Positions 42,761 through 52,149 of a stretch of 64,000 nt of DNA are shown here, piece by piece. The notes below the pieces were generated by a model that searched no databases, had not been told where the DNA came from, and was given only the letters and a program-made list of their open reading frames with translations. Origin of the DNA: Desulforhabdus sp. TSK (GTDB taxonomy: Bacteria > Desulfobacterota > Syntrophobacteria > Syntrophobacterales > Syntrophobacteraceae); the NCBI RefSeq assembly GCF_022836495.1, contig NZ_BQXM01000007.1, positions 1-64,000 of the forward strand. Direction: 5' to 3'. Each line of letters opens with the position of its first letter. Within the stretch, counting starts at the first letter, position 1. A program made the translations under genes and the position numbers.

Positions 42761-44341
42761 ATGAAAATTCTCATTTGCGACGGAATGCACGAGAGCGGCC
42801 TGTCCCTGCTGCGGGGAGCCGAGGGGATCCAGGTGGATGCCCCCGAGGGGTTGAGCGCGGAGGAAATCAAGGCGCGGCTCCACGAATACGATGCCATGGT
42901 GGTTCGGAGCCGCACCAAGGTGACGGCCGACCTGTTAGAAGCTGCAGCACGCCTGAAGGTCATCGGCCGGGCCGGTACGGGAGTGGACAACATCGATGTG
43001 AAGGCCGCCATCGAGCGCGGGATCCTGGTGATGAACACGCCGGGAGCCAATGCCATGGCTGCCGCGGAGCATACTCTGGCCCTCATGTTCTCTCTTGCCC
43101 GCCATGTGCCCCAGGCCTGCCAGTCCATGCGCGAGGGGCGCTGGGAGAAGAAACGCTTCATGGGAACGGAGCTCTACCACCAGACCCTGGGCATCATCGG
43201 GCTGGGAAGAATCGGGTCCCTTGTGGCCGATCGCGCCATCGGCCTCAAGATGGACGTGCTGGGCTACGATCCCCACATTCTTCCCGAAGCGGCCGCCATC
43301 CTGGGGGTGGAAGCCGTCTCTCTCGAAGAGCTGCTCGCCCGCTCGGATTTCATCACCCTGCACACACCTTCGACTCCTGAAACGCGACGCATCATCAACC
43401 GCCAGACCCTCGCCAAGACGAAGCCCGGCGTCCGCATCCTCAATTGTGCGCGCGGGGATCTCGTGGACGAAGAGGCCCTCTACGACGCACTGGAAAGCGG
43501 CCGCGTGGCGGGAGCGGCACTGGACGTCTTCAACCAGGAGCCGCCCACGGGCAATCCCCTGCTGCACCTGCCCAACTTCATCTCCACACCCCACCTGGGG
43601 GCTTCCAGCTTTCAGGCGCAGGCCAATGTGGCACGCGCCATCGCTTCCCAGATCCTGGATTACCTTCAGGCGGGCATCATCCGGAACGCGGTGAATTTCC
43701 CATCCATCAGCCCGAAAGATTATGAAAAAATCCGCCCCTACCTGGTGCTCGCCGAAAAGCTCGGGCGCCTCCAGGGCCAGATCGCATCCCCCATCCAGCG
43801 GTTGGAGATCGAATACAGCGGATCGGAGCTCCAGGAAGTCGGACTGGAGCCTCTGACGCAAACCGTCATCAAGGGACTGCTGGACCCCATCCTGGCCGAA
43901 AAGGTCAACCTGGTGAACGCACCCCTGCTGCTCAAGGAACGTCAGATCGACCTCGTCGCCTCCACCACCTCGGAATCACGCGGCTACACGGGCAAGATCA
44001 CCGTCAAGGCCAAAGGCAAACAAGGGGAATGGTCCATGGCGGGAACGGTGTTCTCCGGGGATGAAATCCGCCTGGTCCACCTCAACAATTATCGCTTGGA
44101 AGCTGAACTGGAGGGGATCAACCTTCTCATTCAGAACAGGGACAAACCCGGCACCATCGGCTTCATCGGGACAACACTGGGCCGGCACCAGGTCAATATC
44201 GCCAACATGCACCTGAGCCGCACTCCGGACCGGGAATCAGCCATCGCCATCATCCGCATCGACGAGGAAGCCCCACCGGCAGCCCTGGATGAGCTTCGAA
44301 GCCATCCGAACATCATTTCCGTGCAGCAGGTCAAACTGTAA
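42761..44341 (+). CDS. serA: D-3-phosphoglycerate dehydrogenase
   Basis: A 526-residue enzyme of the long SerA type: catalytic and NAD-binding domain with GIIGLGRIGSLVADRA, the Arg of ILNCARGDLVDEEAL, a Glu in FNQEPP and the His in TPHLGASS, then the intervening allosteric domain (about 320-450) and a C-terminal ACT domain (LIQNRDKPGTIGFIGTTLG) for serine feedback. It oxidises 3-phosphoglycerate to 3-phosphohydroxypyruvate, the first step to serine. A GGAGG site lies about 14 bases upstream. Followed 20 bp later by an SRPBCC gene. Confidence 0.96.
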   Translation: MKILICDGMHESGLSLLRGAEGIQVDAPEGLSAEEIKARLHEYDAMVVRSRTKVTADLLEAAARLKVIGRAGTGVDNIDVKAAIERGILVMNTPGANAMAAAEHTLALMFSLARHVPQACQSMREGRWEKKRFMGTELYHQTLGIIGLGRIGSLVADRAIGLKMDVLGYDPHILPEAAAILGVEAVSLEELLARSDFITLHTPSTPETRRIINRQTLAKTKPGVRILNCARGDLVDEEALYDALESGRVAGAALDVFNQEPPTGNPLLHLPNFISTPHLGASSFQAQANVARAIASQILDYLQAGIIRNAVNFPSISPKDYEKIRPYLVLAEKLGRLQGQIASPIQRLEIEYSGSELQEVGLEPLTQTVIKGLLDPILAEKVNLVNAPLLLKERQIDLVASTTSESRGYTGKITVKAKGKQGEWSMAGTVFSGDEIRLVHLNNYRLEAELEGINLLIQNRDKPGTIGFIGTTLGRHQVNIANMHLSRTPDRESAIAIIRIDEEAPPAALDELRSHPNIISVQQVKL

Positions 44342-44361
44342 GGACGAGGAGGTCGAGAGCC

Positions 44362-44865
44362 ATGGATGTGATCGAACCGGTACGCGTCGAACGAACGTAT
44401 GTTCAAAAACTGAAAGCACGCCCGGAGGACATCTTTCCCCTCCTCTGTCCGGTGCGGGAACTTGAATGGGTGGAGGGCTGGAATCCTCTCCTTGTCGTCT
44501 CTCATTCGGGCATGGCCGAGGAAGACTGCATCTTTCTGACGGGAGAGGAGGAGCCCGAATCTTACTGGGTGATCACCGAACGGGACATGAAGCATTTCCA
44601 CATGAAAATGATCAAGGTCACCCCGGGCATGACGGTGGCAAAGATCTCTCTTGCACTGCAAGCCACCGGAGAGGAAACCACGGACGCCGAGGTCACGTAC
44701 ATGTACACAGCCTTGAGCGAGGTGGGTGAAGCCTTCGTACACGGCTACACGGAGGACTTCTACAAGGAATTCATGGTCCAGTGGGAGACGGCCCTGAACA
44801 ACTACCTGCAGTTCAGGAAAGAGGAAAAAATCAAAGGGTCGAAGGGCGTTGATACATCAGGCTGA
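44362..44865 (+). CDS. SRPBCC (START-like) family protein
   Basis: A 167-residue protein fitting the SRPBCC pattern: VERTYVQKLKARPEDIFPLL at the N-terminus, WVEGWNP, a beta-rich core (YWVITERDMKHFHMKMIKV) and a long C-terminal helix (FYKEFMVQWETALNNYLQF). This fold binds hydrophobic ligands in a deep pocket. No catalytic motif is apparent. It lies 20 bp after serA with its own GAGGAGG site and is probably co-transcribed, but no functional link is evident. Confidence 0.75.
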   Translation: MDVIEPVRVERTYVQKLKARPEDIFPLLCPVRELEWVEGWNPLLVVSHSGMAEEDCIFLTGEEEPESYWVITERDMKHFHMKMIKVTPGMTVAKISLALQATGEETTDAEVTYMYTALSEVGEAFVHGYTEDFYKEFMVQWETALNNYLQFRKEEKIKGSKGVDTSG

Positions 44866-44876
44866 AAAACTTCATT

Positions 44877-44941
44877 TTCACGCGGAGCCGCAGAGGGCGC
44901 GGACCCTGTTGCCACTCGCTTTTCTCCGCGTCTCTGCGTGA
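44877..44941. repeat. CACGCGGAG/CTCCGCGTC inverted repeat
   Basis: TTCACGCGGAGCCGCAGAGG and TCTCCGCGTCTCTGCGTGA are imperfect inverted arms lying between the convergent SRPBCC and ilvE genes; the rest of the gap to 45097 shows no other feature. Confidence 0.65.
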
Positions 44942-45097
44942 GTCAAGAGCTGCATAAGAAAGCCCCATTCAGCCGGAGGGGGGAGGCCGAACGGGGCCAG
45001 GAGGGGTTAGGAGAAGGCGACATACTGTCAACCTCGCCTAAAGAGTAACCATGCGATTTTAATTCTTCAAGTACCCCCTTGTCCGACCCAGTGAGGC

Positions 45098-46174
45098 TTA
45101 GACCTTCAGTTCATGCACCCAGCCGAAGGGGTCCTCTTTCTCACCGTACTGAATGCCCACGATCTCGTCGTACAGCTTCTGAGACCATTCTCCGGCCGCG
45201 CCGTTCTGGATTTTGAAAGACTGGTCCTTGTAGGAGATGGAACCGACAGGGGAAACGACCGCAGCCGTTCCCGTTCCAAAAATTTCTTTCATGTCCCCGG
45301 ACCGGACGGCATCGATGACTTCCCCGATTTCAATGGGACGCTGGTGCACAGTGATTCCCCAGTGCTCCGCCAGTTGAATGACGGAATCTCTCGTGATGCC
45401 GGCGAGTATGGAGCCGCCCAGGGGAGGAGTCACCAGTTCATCCTTGATGCGGAAAAAGATGTTCATGGTGCCCACTTCTTCCACAAACCGCAGCTCCACC
45501 GCGTCCAGCCAGAGCACCTGGGTGAATCCCTTCTTCTTGGCGTATTCCGCCGCATAGAGGCTGGAAGCGTAGTTGGCCATGGTTTTGGCTTCCCCGAGGC
45601 CACCCCGCACGGTACGGACGAACTGGTCCGAGACATAGATGGAGACGGGATTGAAGCCCTCGGGATAGTAGGCGGCAACGGGGCCCGTGATGATGAAATG
45701 CAGGTATTCATTGGCCGGGCGGACCCCCAGGTGAGGCTCGCTGGCGATCATCGTGGGGCGGATGTAAAGGGAAGATCCCATGCTGTGAGGGATCCAGTCT
45801 TTATCGAGCTTCAGCAGTTCATAGAGGGCCTCGAACTGAAAGGGCACCTCGATTTGGGGCATGCACAGCTTGGCGGCGGATCGATTGTACCTTTCGAAGT
45901 TCTTCTCGGGACGAAACAGGTGGAGTCTCCCATCCGAACAGCGATAAGCTTTCATTCCCTCGAAAATCCCCTGGCCATAATGCAGGACCATGGCCGCAGG
46001 GTCCATCTGAAGGACCTGGTGGGGAACGACACGGGGATCCTGCCAACCCTTCTCGCCTTTGTAATCCATCATGAACATATGATCGCTGAATGTCTTGCCA
46101 AAGACGAGCTTGCTCTCATCAGCCGGTTTAGGACGCCGTTTGGCAGGCTCCACGGGTTGAATCCTAATTTTCAT
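45098..46174 (-). CDS. ilvE: Branched-chain amino-acid aminotransferase
   Basis: A 358-residue class-IV (fold type IV) PLP enzyme. Visible motifs are FEGMKAYRCSDGRLHLFRPE near residue 90, the PLP Lys region GLGEAKTMANYASSLYA, and LDAVELRFVEEVGTMNIFF plus ILAGITRDSVIQLA typical of the longer BCAT2-like clade. It transfers the amino group between Leu, Ile or Val and 2-oxoglutarate. With the Liv importer nearby it could feed branched-chain catabolism as well as synthesis. It lies 110 bp after plsB on the same strand; AGGGAAAGGGAGG precedes the ATG. Confidence 0.94.
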   Translation of the reverse strand: MKIRIQPVEPAKRRPKPADESKLVFGKTFSDHMFMMDYKGEKGWQDPRVVPHQVLQMDPAAMVLHYGQGIFEGMKAYRCSDGRLHLFRPEKNFERYNRSAAKLCMPQIEVPFQFEALYELLKLDKDWIPHSMGSSLYIRPTMIASEPHLGVRPANEYLHFIITGPVAAYYPEGFNPVSIYVSDQFVRTVRGGLGEAKTMANYASSLYAAEYAKKKGFTQVLWLDAVELRFVEEVGTMNIFFRIKDELVTPPLGGSILAGITRDSVIQLAEHWGITVHQRPIEIGEVIDAVRSGDMKEIFGTGTAAVVSPVGSISYKDQSFKIQNGAAGEWSQKLYDEIVGIQYGEKEDPFGWVHELKV

Positions 46175-46284
46175 CTAAGCACCTCCCTTTCCCTGACTTT
46201 CCCTAAGAGGATGGACAGACTCCTCAACATATGAATGCTTGAATGAACATTCTTTGGTAAAAAAACTCTAGACTTCTCCTCCCG

Positions 46285-48951
46285 TTACTGCAAGGCAAAA
46301 TGTGGCGATCTCAGGAATCGACTGATCTGTTTGCTGTAATGCTGCACCAGCAGCCGGTTGCCCGTGTCGGAATACATCTCGCCTCCTTTCGCGTCGCCGT
46401 CTTCCTCTTCCATGCGCTTTTCGATAACGCCCTTTTCCACGTAAAATTTCAGGGCATTGTTGAAGAGGATCTTCGAAATGGATTCGGGGCGCTCCACCAG
46501 TTCCAGCTTGAGAGCCTTCTGACCGAGGCTCAGGACCTTCTTAATGAAGTCCTTCTCCGTGTAGGGATTCTTCTGAAGATACCGGAAGGCCCGGAGCACA
46601 AGCCAGTAGCCCTCGAAATAGTTTCTCAGCAACCCATGAAAGCAGTGGGCCGTGCGGAGCCCCGCATGCGTCAGCAAAAAGGGCTGGTCTGCATCCCCCA
46701 CGCGGTGGACCCAGCCCTTCGCTTCGAAGGCGGAGAGCACCTCTTCCACCAGCTTTTCACTGCGGACCTCGTTGTCGTAAACGAATTCAAATTTGAAGAA
46801 ATTATTCATGAAATCATAGTCTTCCAAGGTCTGAGCCATACTGAAGCGGAAGCTTTCCTGGGCCAGGATGGAAGTGGAAATGTAGGCTGCGGGAAGGAGG
46901 AAATGGATGATATTGTTTTTGTAATATTCCAGGGTCAAACGCTTGCTGTCTTCCATGGTGAAGACTTCTTCCTCCAGGTCGTCGTCCTCATCCTTCAGCT
47001 TGCCCACGAGCTTGTTGCGCTCAAGGTCCCAGAGCGTCTCTTCCAGGCACTTGTCATAACTGCGGAGTGTCTTGGAAAACCGCACCCCGCAGTGGCTGAG
47101 ATAGTCGTAAAAAATTTGCGCGGTTTCCTGCACTTCGGCCATGGACACGCCGTGTCGGGAGGAGGCCAGCAGGGCTGAAGCGGCCAGGGCGTGGGGAGTC
47201 ACCAGGGACGCCTTGTTGATGCTGTTGATGATGCGATAGGCGAAATCCCTGTACATGGCGTGGCGCTCTTTGGGCCGCATGGCCTTGGTCCCCGCCCGAT
47301 ACCGTTCCAGGTGCCGCTGGAGCGAGAGGGGCTCGGCAAACTGGACATACACCCGCCCATAGCGCTTCTTCAGGAAGCGCCTTGCCCGCATCAGCTGGCC
47401 GATGTTTTCCTGGACCTTGGCCCCTCCGGTGATCTCCTTCATGTAGGATTCTTCCTCGGGAATGCGGTCGTAACAGATGGAGGTGGGCACAAAGACGAGG
47501 TCCTCGCAGAACCCTTCCTCCACCGCCTGGATAAGAATCGCCAGGAGGCCCATCTTGGGCAGGATCATTTTCCCCGTGCGGCTTCTCCCACCTTCGATGA
47601 AGAATTCCATATTGTGACCGAGCTGCACCATGGTTTTTACATAGAGAGAAAAGACCTCCGCGTAAAACCTCAGTCCCTTGAAGCTGCGGCGAATGAAGAA
47701 CGCCCCGCAGTTTCTGAAAATCGGACCGAGGGGCCAGAAAGCCAGGTTCTTGCCCGCCGCCACAAAGGGTGCGAAGAGGTTGTTCTTGAAGAGGATATAT
47801 GAAAGGATGAGGTAATCGATGTGGCTCTTGTGGCAGGGGATATACACGAGGGTCTTGTGCCGTGCCGCGCGCTTGACCTTCTGCAGGCTGTCCACATCCA
47901 GATCGATGCCGTCGAAGAGATTGTTCCAGACCCACGTGAGGACATTCGCGCCAAGCTCCACCAGGGGATAATTGTAACTGGCGGCGATTTCATTGAGATA
48001 GCCGTCCGCTTCCATGCGCACCTTCCAGACCTCTCGATTGCTGGAACGGGCGCGCCGTTGCATGAAGGCATCCAGGCGGGGGTGATGCAGTATGATTTCC
48101 TTCAGCTCGAGGTTGCTCTTCATGGTGGGACCGACGATGGCCCGGCGCATTTCATCCAGGGAATCAATGACGTTCCGCCGCACCTGGTAAATCTGCTTCC
48201 GACGCTCGGAAAGATCTTCAGAAAGCTCCGGAAGAATCTCCTGGAGGTTCAGCGCTTCCCCAACCTCGAGCACCGCGTTGGAATAACCACGCAGGAAAGA
48301 AATGATCTTGCGCAAAGGCCCGGGATTATCCCTCCGGCCATGAAAGATCTCCAGGAGGCCACGACGCTCGCGCCCCGGAGATCGCGTGTACAGGAGCATC
48401 AAAGGGACCACGAAAACAGGGCGCCCGCTCTCCCGCTGAATATCGAACAAGTGCTCCAGGGGATCGTTTCCCACGAGCACCGTCCGTTTGTAATAGCCCC
48501 TTTTCCCCACCAGGAAAAACAGGCCCGAATGGCCTTCGTTGACTTTATCCCGGTAGTGCCCCTCTTCATAGGGATTCGGGAGGCAGCCTCTCCGGATCAG
48601 GTGCCAGAAATGATAGACAAGAATTTTTACTGTATACCAGCGGGGTTGCCAGAGATAAGGGTGGACGTCGAAAAGAAAGGAGGGGGGATTCAGCCCCAAC
48701 TGGTGCAGGCGGAGCCCTGCAGAGACAAAATCGAACTGGGAACGATATTTCATCGCGTAGACAACCGTTCCACGGCCGGCCAGTTCTTCCAGCTGGCGCT
48801 GCTGGTCCTCGGGCATGGAAACCCTGGAGACGAGATGCTCAAACCACCCCTGGGCCAGGACGCGGGGCTTTTGCCGGATACTATACCCATACCGATCTTC
48901 ATCGACGGTCAAGCTCAGGTGTTTCCTGATTTTTTGCCACCACTGTTTCAT
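46285..48951 (-). CDS. plsB: Glycerol-3-phosphate 1-O-acyltransferase PlsB
   Basis: An 888-residue membrane-associated enzyme, somewhat longer than E. coli PlsB. It carries the four acyltransferase blocks: the H-X4-D motif in CHKSHIDYLILSY, GAFFIRRSFKG, FIEGGRSRTGK and the VPTSICYDRIPEE block. It acylates sn-glycerol 3-phosphate at position 1, the first step of phospholipid synthesis, using acyl-ACP or acyl-CoA. Large N- and C-terminal regions are family-typical. A MITE-like element lies just upstream of the start. Confidence 0.93.
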   Translation of the reverse strand: MKQWWQKIRKHLSLTVDEDRYGYSIRQKPRVLAQGWFEHLVSRVSMPEDQQRQLEELAGRGTVVYAMKYRSQFDFVSAGLRLHQLGLNPPSFLFDVHPYLWQPRWYTVKILVYHFWHLIRRGCLPNPYEEGHYRDKVNEGHSGLFFLVGKRGYYKRTVLVGNDPLEHLFDIQRESGRPVFVVPLMLLYTRSPGRERRGLLEIFHGRRDNPGPLRKIISFLRGYSNAVLEVGEALNLQEILPELSEDLSERRKQIYQVRRNVIDSLDEMRRAIVGPTMKSNLELKEIILHHPRLDAFMQRRARSSNREVWKVRMEADGYLNEIAASYNYPLVELGANVLTWVWNNLFDGIDLDVDSLQKVKRAARHKTLVYIPCHKSHIDYLILSYILFKNNLFAPFVAAGKNLAFWPLGPIFRNCGAFFIRRSFKGLRFYAEVFSLYVKTMVQLGHNMEFFIEGGRSRTGKMILPKMGLLAILIQAVEEGFCEDLVFVPTSICYDRIPEEESYMKEITGGAKVQENIGQLMRARRFLKKRYGRVYVQFAEPLSLQRHLERYRAGTKAMRPKERHAMYRDFAYRIINSINKASLVTPHALAASALLASSRHGVSMAEVQETAQIFYDYLSHCGVRFSKTLRSYDKCLEETLWDLERNKLVGKLKDEDDDLEEEVFTMEDSKRLTLEYYKNNIIHFLLPAAYISTSILAQESFRFSMAQTLEDYDFMNNFFKFEFVYDNEVRSEKLVEEVLSAFEAKGWVHRVGDADQPFLLTHAGLRTAHCFHGLLRNYFEGYWLVLRAFRYLQKNPYTEKDFIKKVLSLGQKALKLELVERPESISKILFNNALKFYVEKGVIEKRMEEEDGDAKGGEMYSDTGNRLLVQHYSKQISRFLRSPHFALQ

Positions 48952-48973
48952 GGCTTTCTTTACCTTCCTCGTC

Positions 48974-49131
48974 TAAGAGGCTGTCTAAAAATTCGTTTCC
49001 TCGTCATTCCGGCAGTCTCTTAGCCGGAATCCACCCCAGCGAAAAACCTGGATTCCGGCTTAAAGACCGCCGGAATGACGAAACAAGGTGCATGCTCAGA
49101 GTGATTGACTCATTTTTTAGACAGCCTCTAA
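48974..49131 (+). mobile_element. 158-bp MITE-like element, copy 2
   Basis: Ends TAAGAGGCTGTCTAAAAA and TTTTTTAGACAGCCTCTAA are long inverted repeats; the core is the ATTCCGGC palindrome. Exactly as long as the copy at 34776-34933 and inverted relative to it. It lies 22 bp upstream of plsB. Confidence 0.88.
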
Positions 49132-49559
49132 CTTCTGAGCAGGTCAATGGCGATGGATCAAAGGTTCTTAACTTATCAAAAAATTCCGACCGAAAACAAA
49201 CTTTTTATTTTCCATGGAGCAGCACCGATCTTGAAAAAGAGAAATCATCATGGTGTGTTCCTCTCGCTCTGAACCAAGGCCAAGCGGTTGTATACTCGTT
49301 AAGGACAGGAATCTGCATTCTGTAGGGTGCGTTTTACGCACGAATATCAGCCGGTGCGTGAAACGCACCCTACTTGCTCCATCCGAAATGGGGCAAAGGG
49401 GGGGGAAGGAATCCCCGGGGTTCATTTTTTGTTGAAACAATGCTATCAGGATGAAAAGGAAACCTGCCATTTCGGGAACTTGCTCAAGGGAAAGGGATGT
49501 GAACGGCGGGCCTTTCCGTATCCTCCGTTCAACACAAAGTCATCTGCAGGAGAGTCGAC
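49132..49559. other. Gap upstream of recN
   Basis: Holds a GTAGGGTGCGTTT hairpin at 49321-49373 and otherwise only short, unsupported open frames. The recN promoter should lie here; no LexA-type palindrome was recognised. Confidence 0.45.
49321..49373. repeat. GTAGGGTGCGTTTTACGCAC hairpin
   Basis: Inverted arms (GTAGGGTGCGTTTTACGCAC and GTGCGTGAAACGCACCCTAC) around about 13 bases. It is a different family from the GTAGGAGCGG hairpins, and this is the only copy seen here. Confidence 0.8.
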
Positions 49560-51263
49560 GTGCTGAGTGAGCTGGTCGTAAACAATTTTGCCATCATCCG
49601 ACACCTGGATGTTTCCTTTCAACCGGGTCTGAATATCCTTTCAGGAGAGACAGGAGCCGGAAAATCCATCCTGGTGGGAGCCGTCAACCTCATCCTGGGA
49701 GGCCGTGCTTCCCAGGAAATGATCCGCACGGGGACCAACGAAGCCACGGTGGAGGCCCTGTTTCAGCTCTCACCCGACGCAGCAATCCACCACAGACTCC
49801 AGGAATGGGGTATGGAGGCTTCCCATGAAGTCCTGATCCGCCGTGCCATCAGCCGCAGCGGCCGCAACCGGGTTTTTGTGAACAACCAGATGGTCACACT
49901 CCAGCAACTGCAGCAGCTGGCCAGGGGGTTGATCTCCGTCTCCGGGCAGCACGAGCACCAGCTGCTCATGGATGCCGAGGTCCACCTGGGGCTCCTGGAT
50001 GCCTTCGGCAACCTGGAGGAGCCCTGTGTCGCCGTTGGAGAGCTATACGCCCGATGGTCCAAAACCCGGGACGATCTCAATCGGCTCCGGAAAGCCAAGC
50101 AGGACCAGGCGTCCCAAATGGATTGGATGCGCTTTCAGCTCCAGGAGCTGGAATCTGCCAACCTCCAGCCGGGGGAAGACCAATCCCTGGAGCAGGAAAG
50201 GAATCTCCTGAAGCACGCCGCCACCATCCGTGAGGCGGCACAGAGTGCTCACCAGGCCATTTATTCGGGACGCGGCTCAATCCTGGAGCAACTGGCAGGG
50301 GTGGAGAAAAGCATTCTGACTCTTAAGGCCATCGACCCCGGCCAGGCGCCCCTCATGAACCACCTGGAGCAGGTGCGCATTCACCTCGAAGAGCTCTCCC
50401 ACTCCCTGCAGCAGTACGCTCACGGCATCTCTTTCGATCCCCAGCGCCTGTCCACCGTGGAGGAGCGCCTCGCCCTTCTGCAGAAGCTCGGCAAGAAATA
50501 CGGCGGGACCCTGGAAGCCATGCTGGAGCGCCGGGACGAGCTGAAGCGTTCCCTGTCCCAGGAAGAGGATGCGGACTTCAGGGAGGATCAACTGGTGAAG
50601 GAGATGGAAGCACTGCAGGGGAGCTACCTGGCACAGGCCGTGGAGCTTTCGGGCCGGCGGCATGAGGCGGCCCGGGTCCTCGCCGAAGAAGTGGAAAAGA
50701 CGCTGGCGGCCCTGGACATGCCCAAAGCCCGTTTTGCCGTGGGATTCTCCGGCGAGGAGAGCGATGACACGGGCGCAAAACCCCATGAGCATCCCTTTAC
50801 GCCCACGGGTATCGACCGTGTGGAATTTCTCCTTTCCGCCAACCCCGGGGAGGATTTGAAGCCCCTCGCCCGCGTTGCTTCCGGCGGGGAGCTCTCGCGC
50901 ATCCTGCTGGCACTCAAAAGCCTCCTCAGCCGGAGGGGAGAAGCGGAAACCCTCATTTTCGACGAGGTGGACACGGGGATCGGCGGCCGTACGGCCGAGC
51001 TGGTGGGGCTTCAGCTCAAACGGCTGGCCACCAAGCACCAGGTGGTCTGCATCACCCATCTCCCGCAAATCGCCTGCTACGGCGAGCACCATTACAAGGT
51101 GATGAAAGAGACGCAGGGCGAAGAAACGGCCACCCACATCGACCTTCTCTCACCCGAAGACCGCATCGAGGAATTGGCCCGCATGTTGGGGGGGATTTCC
51201 ATTTCTGAAAAAACCCGGGCCCACGCCCTGGAGCTGCGCCAGCAAGCATTGGAAAACATGTGA
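49560..51263 (+). CDS. recN: DNA repair protein RecN
   Basis: A 567-residue SMC-like ATPase: MLSELVVNNFAIIRHLDV, Walker A GETGAGKSIL near residue 30, long coiled-coil arms in the middle, then the signature VASGGELSRILLALK and Walker B TLIFDEVDTGIGG with CITHLPQIA following. RecN holds broken DNA ends during recombinational repair. It starts with GTG after CAGGAGAG. The next gene is convergent, 13 bp away. Confidence 0.96.
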   Translation: MLSELVVNNFAIIRHLDVSFQPGLNILSGETGAGKSILVGAVNLILGGRASQEMIRTGTNEATVEALFQLSPDAAIHHRLQEWGMEASHEVLIRRAISRSGRNRVFVNNQMVTLQQLQQLARGLISVSGQHEHQLLMDAEVHLGLLDAFGNLEEPCVAVGELYARWSKTRDDLNRLRKAKQDQASQMDWMRFQLQELESANLQPGEDQSLEQERNLLKHAATIREAAQSAHQAIYSGRGSILEQLAGVEKSILTLKAIDPGQAPLMNHLEQVRIHLEELSHSLQQYAHGISFDPQRLSTVEERLALLQKLGKKYGGTLEAMLERRDELKRSLSQEEDADFREDQLVKEMEALQGSYLAQAVELSGRRHEAARVLAEEVEKTLAALDMPKARFAVGFSGEESDDTGAKPHEHPFTPTGIDRVEFLLSANPGEDLKPLARVASGGELSRILLALKSLLSRRGEAETLIFDEVDTGIGGRTAELVGLQLKRLATKHQVVCITHLPQIACYGEHHYKVMKETQGEETATHIDLLSPEDRIEELARMLGGISISEKTRAHALELRQQALENM

Positions 51264-51276
51264 GGCCAGCAAGGTT

Positions 51277-52059
51277 TCATAGAAACCCCTCGTCGTCCAA
51301 CCGCGCCAGCAGTTCGTAAAAATCCAGGCCCGCCGCACGAAATCCCTCGAAGCCGAAGACCATGTTCGCCTCGAGGACGTAGTACCGTCCCTGTGCATGG
51401 CACACATCCAGCCCCACATCGTCGAAGCCGCAGCGGGCGGCCACGTCCTGGGCGAACTCCAGGGCGTCTGCGGGAATTTCCTCGAAGGAAATGCGCCCCC
51501 CCAGCGAAACATTGTTCCGAAACTCCCCCGGAGGGTGCACCCGCCAATAGGCATGGATCACCCGGCCTCCCACCAGGACCACCCGCAGGTCACGATCGAT
51601 GGGAAGAAACTCCTGGATATAGGCCGGGCGGTGTCCTTCGAGATAGAGGTCCAGCCCCTGTGCGTCCTCGATGAGATAGACACCCGCTCCCTGGGATGAC
51701 CCCACAGGGGTCTTGCCCACGAAGGGAAAGGAAAAATCCGCCAGAATCCGGGCTGCTCGATGACGGCCAGAGTAGATACGTGTGCGGGGGTGGGAAATTT
51801 CCAGGAGTTGGAACAAATCCGTCTGACGGATCTTGTTGCCCAGGAAATGATAGTAGTTGCGGGGAAAGATCTTCTTGCCCAGGGAACGAAACAGATCGTC
51901 ATACAAAAGGCTGGGGTAGAAAACCTCCCCCGCCTCCCTCAGAACCTCCTGCACCCGCTCGGGATAGTCTTCCCAGTTGGGCAGGACCCCCGGACAATCA
52001 AAGGACGCGCAGGACCGGAGCCTTTTCCCCAAAGACACTCGAAGTTTTTTCCTTTCCAT
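51277..52059 (-). CDS. RimK-like ATP-grasp protein
   Basis: The start at 52059 is preferred, with GGGAGG about 11 bases upstream; an earlier GTG/ATG would run into the operator at 52114. The 260-residue protein has ATP-grasp features: FPFVGKTPVGSSQGAGVYLI (glycine-rich loop and Lys), AYIQEFLPIDRDLRVVLVGG, and the metal-binding DVCHAQGRYYVLEANMVFGF. Such enzymes join a carboxylate and an amine with ATP. The substrate is unknown. It is divergent from a TetR gene and may be regulated by it. Confidence 0.8.
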   Translation of the reverse strand: MERKKLRVSLGKRLRSCASFDCPGVLPNWEDYPERVQEVLREAGEVFYPSLLYDDLFRSLGKKIFPRNYYHFLGNKIRQTDLFQLLEISHPRTRIYSGRHRAARILADFSFPFVGKTPVGSSQGAGVYLIEDAQGLDLYLEGHRPAYIQEFLPIDRDLRVVLVGGRVIHAYWRVHPPGEFRNNVSLGGRISFEEIPADALEFAQDVAARCGFDDVGLDVCHAQGRYYVLEANMVFGFEGFRAAGLDFYELLARLDDEGFL

Positions 52060-52089
52060 GACTTCAAGATCCTCCCGCCTTTCGTCTGT

Positions 52090-52116
52090 TGACTTTCTGC
52101 TTCGCTTTCCTATAAT
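52090..52116 (+). promoter_or_regulatory. Sigma-70 promoter of the tetR-type gene
   Basis: TTGACT at 52090-52095 and TATAAT at 52111-52116 are separated by 15 or 16 bases (the run after TTGACT is T-rich and the exact frame is ambiguous by one base). The -10 overlaps the palindrome at 52114-52131. Confidence 0.7.
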
Positions 52117-52131
52117 GACCACGTGGTCATT
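52114..52131. promoter_or_regulatory. Perfect 18-bp palindrome, likely TetR operator
   Basis: AATGACCACGTGGTCATT is its own reverse complement. It lies between the ATP-grasp and TetR genes, overlaps the -10 box at 52111-52116 and ends about 20 bases before the TetR start, the normal place for an autorepressor site. Confidence 0.8.
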
Positions 52132-52149
52132 TCATTACAGGAGATATGG

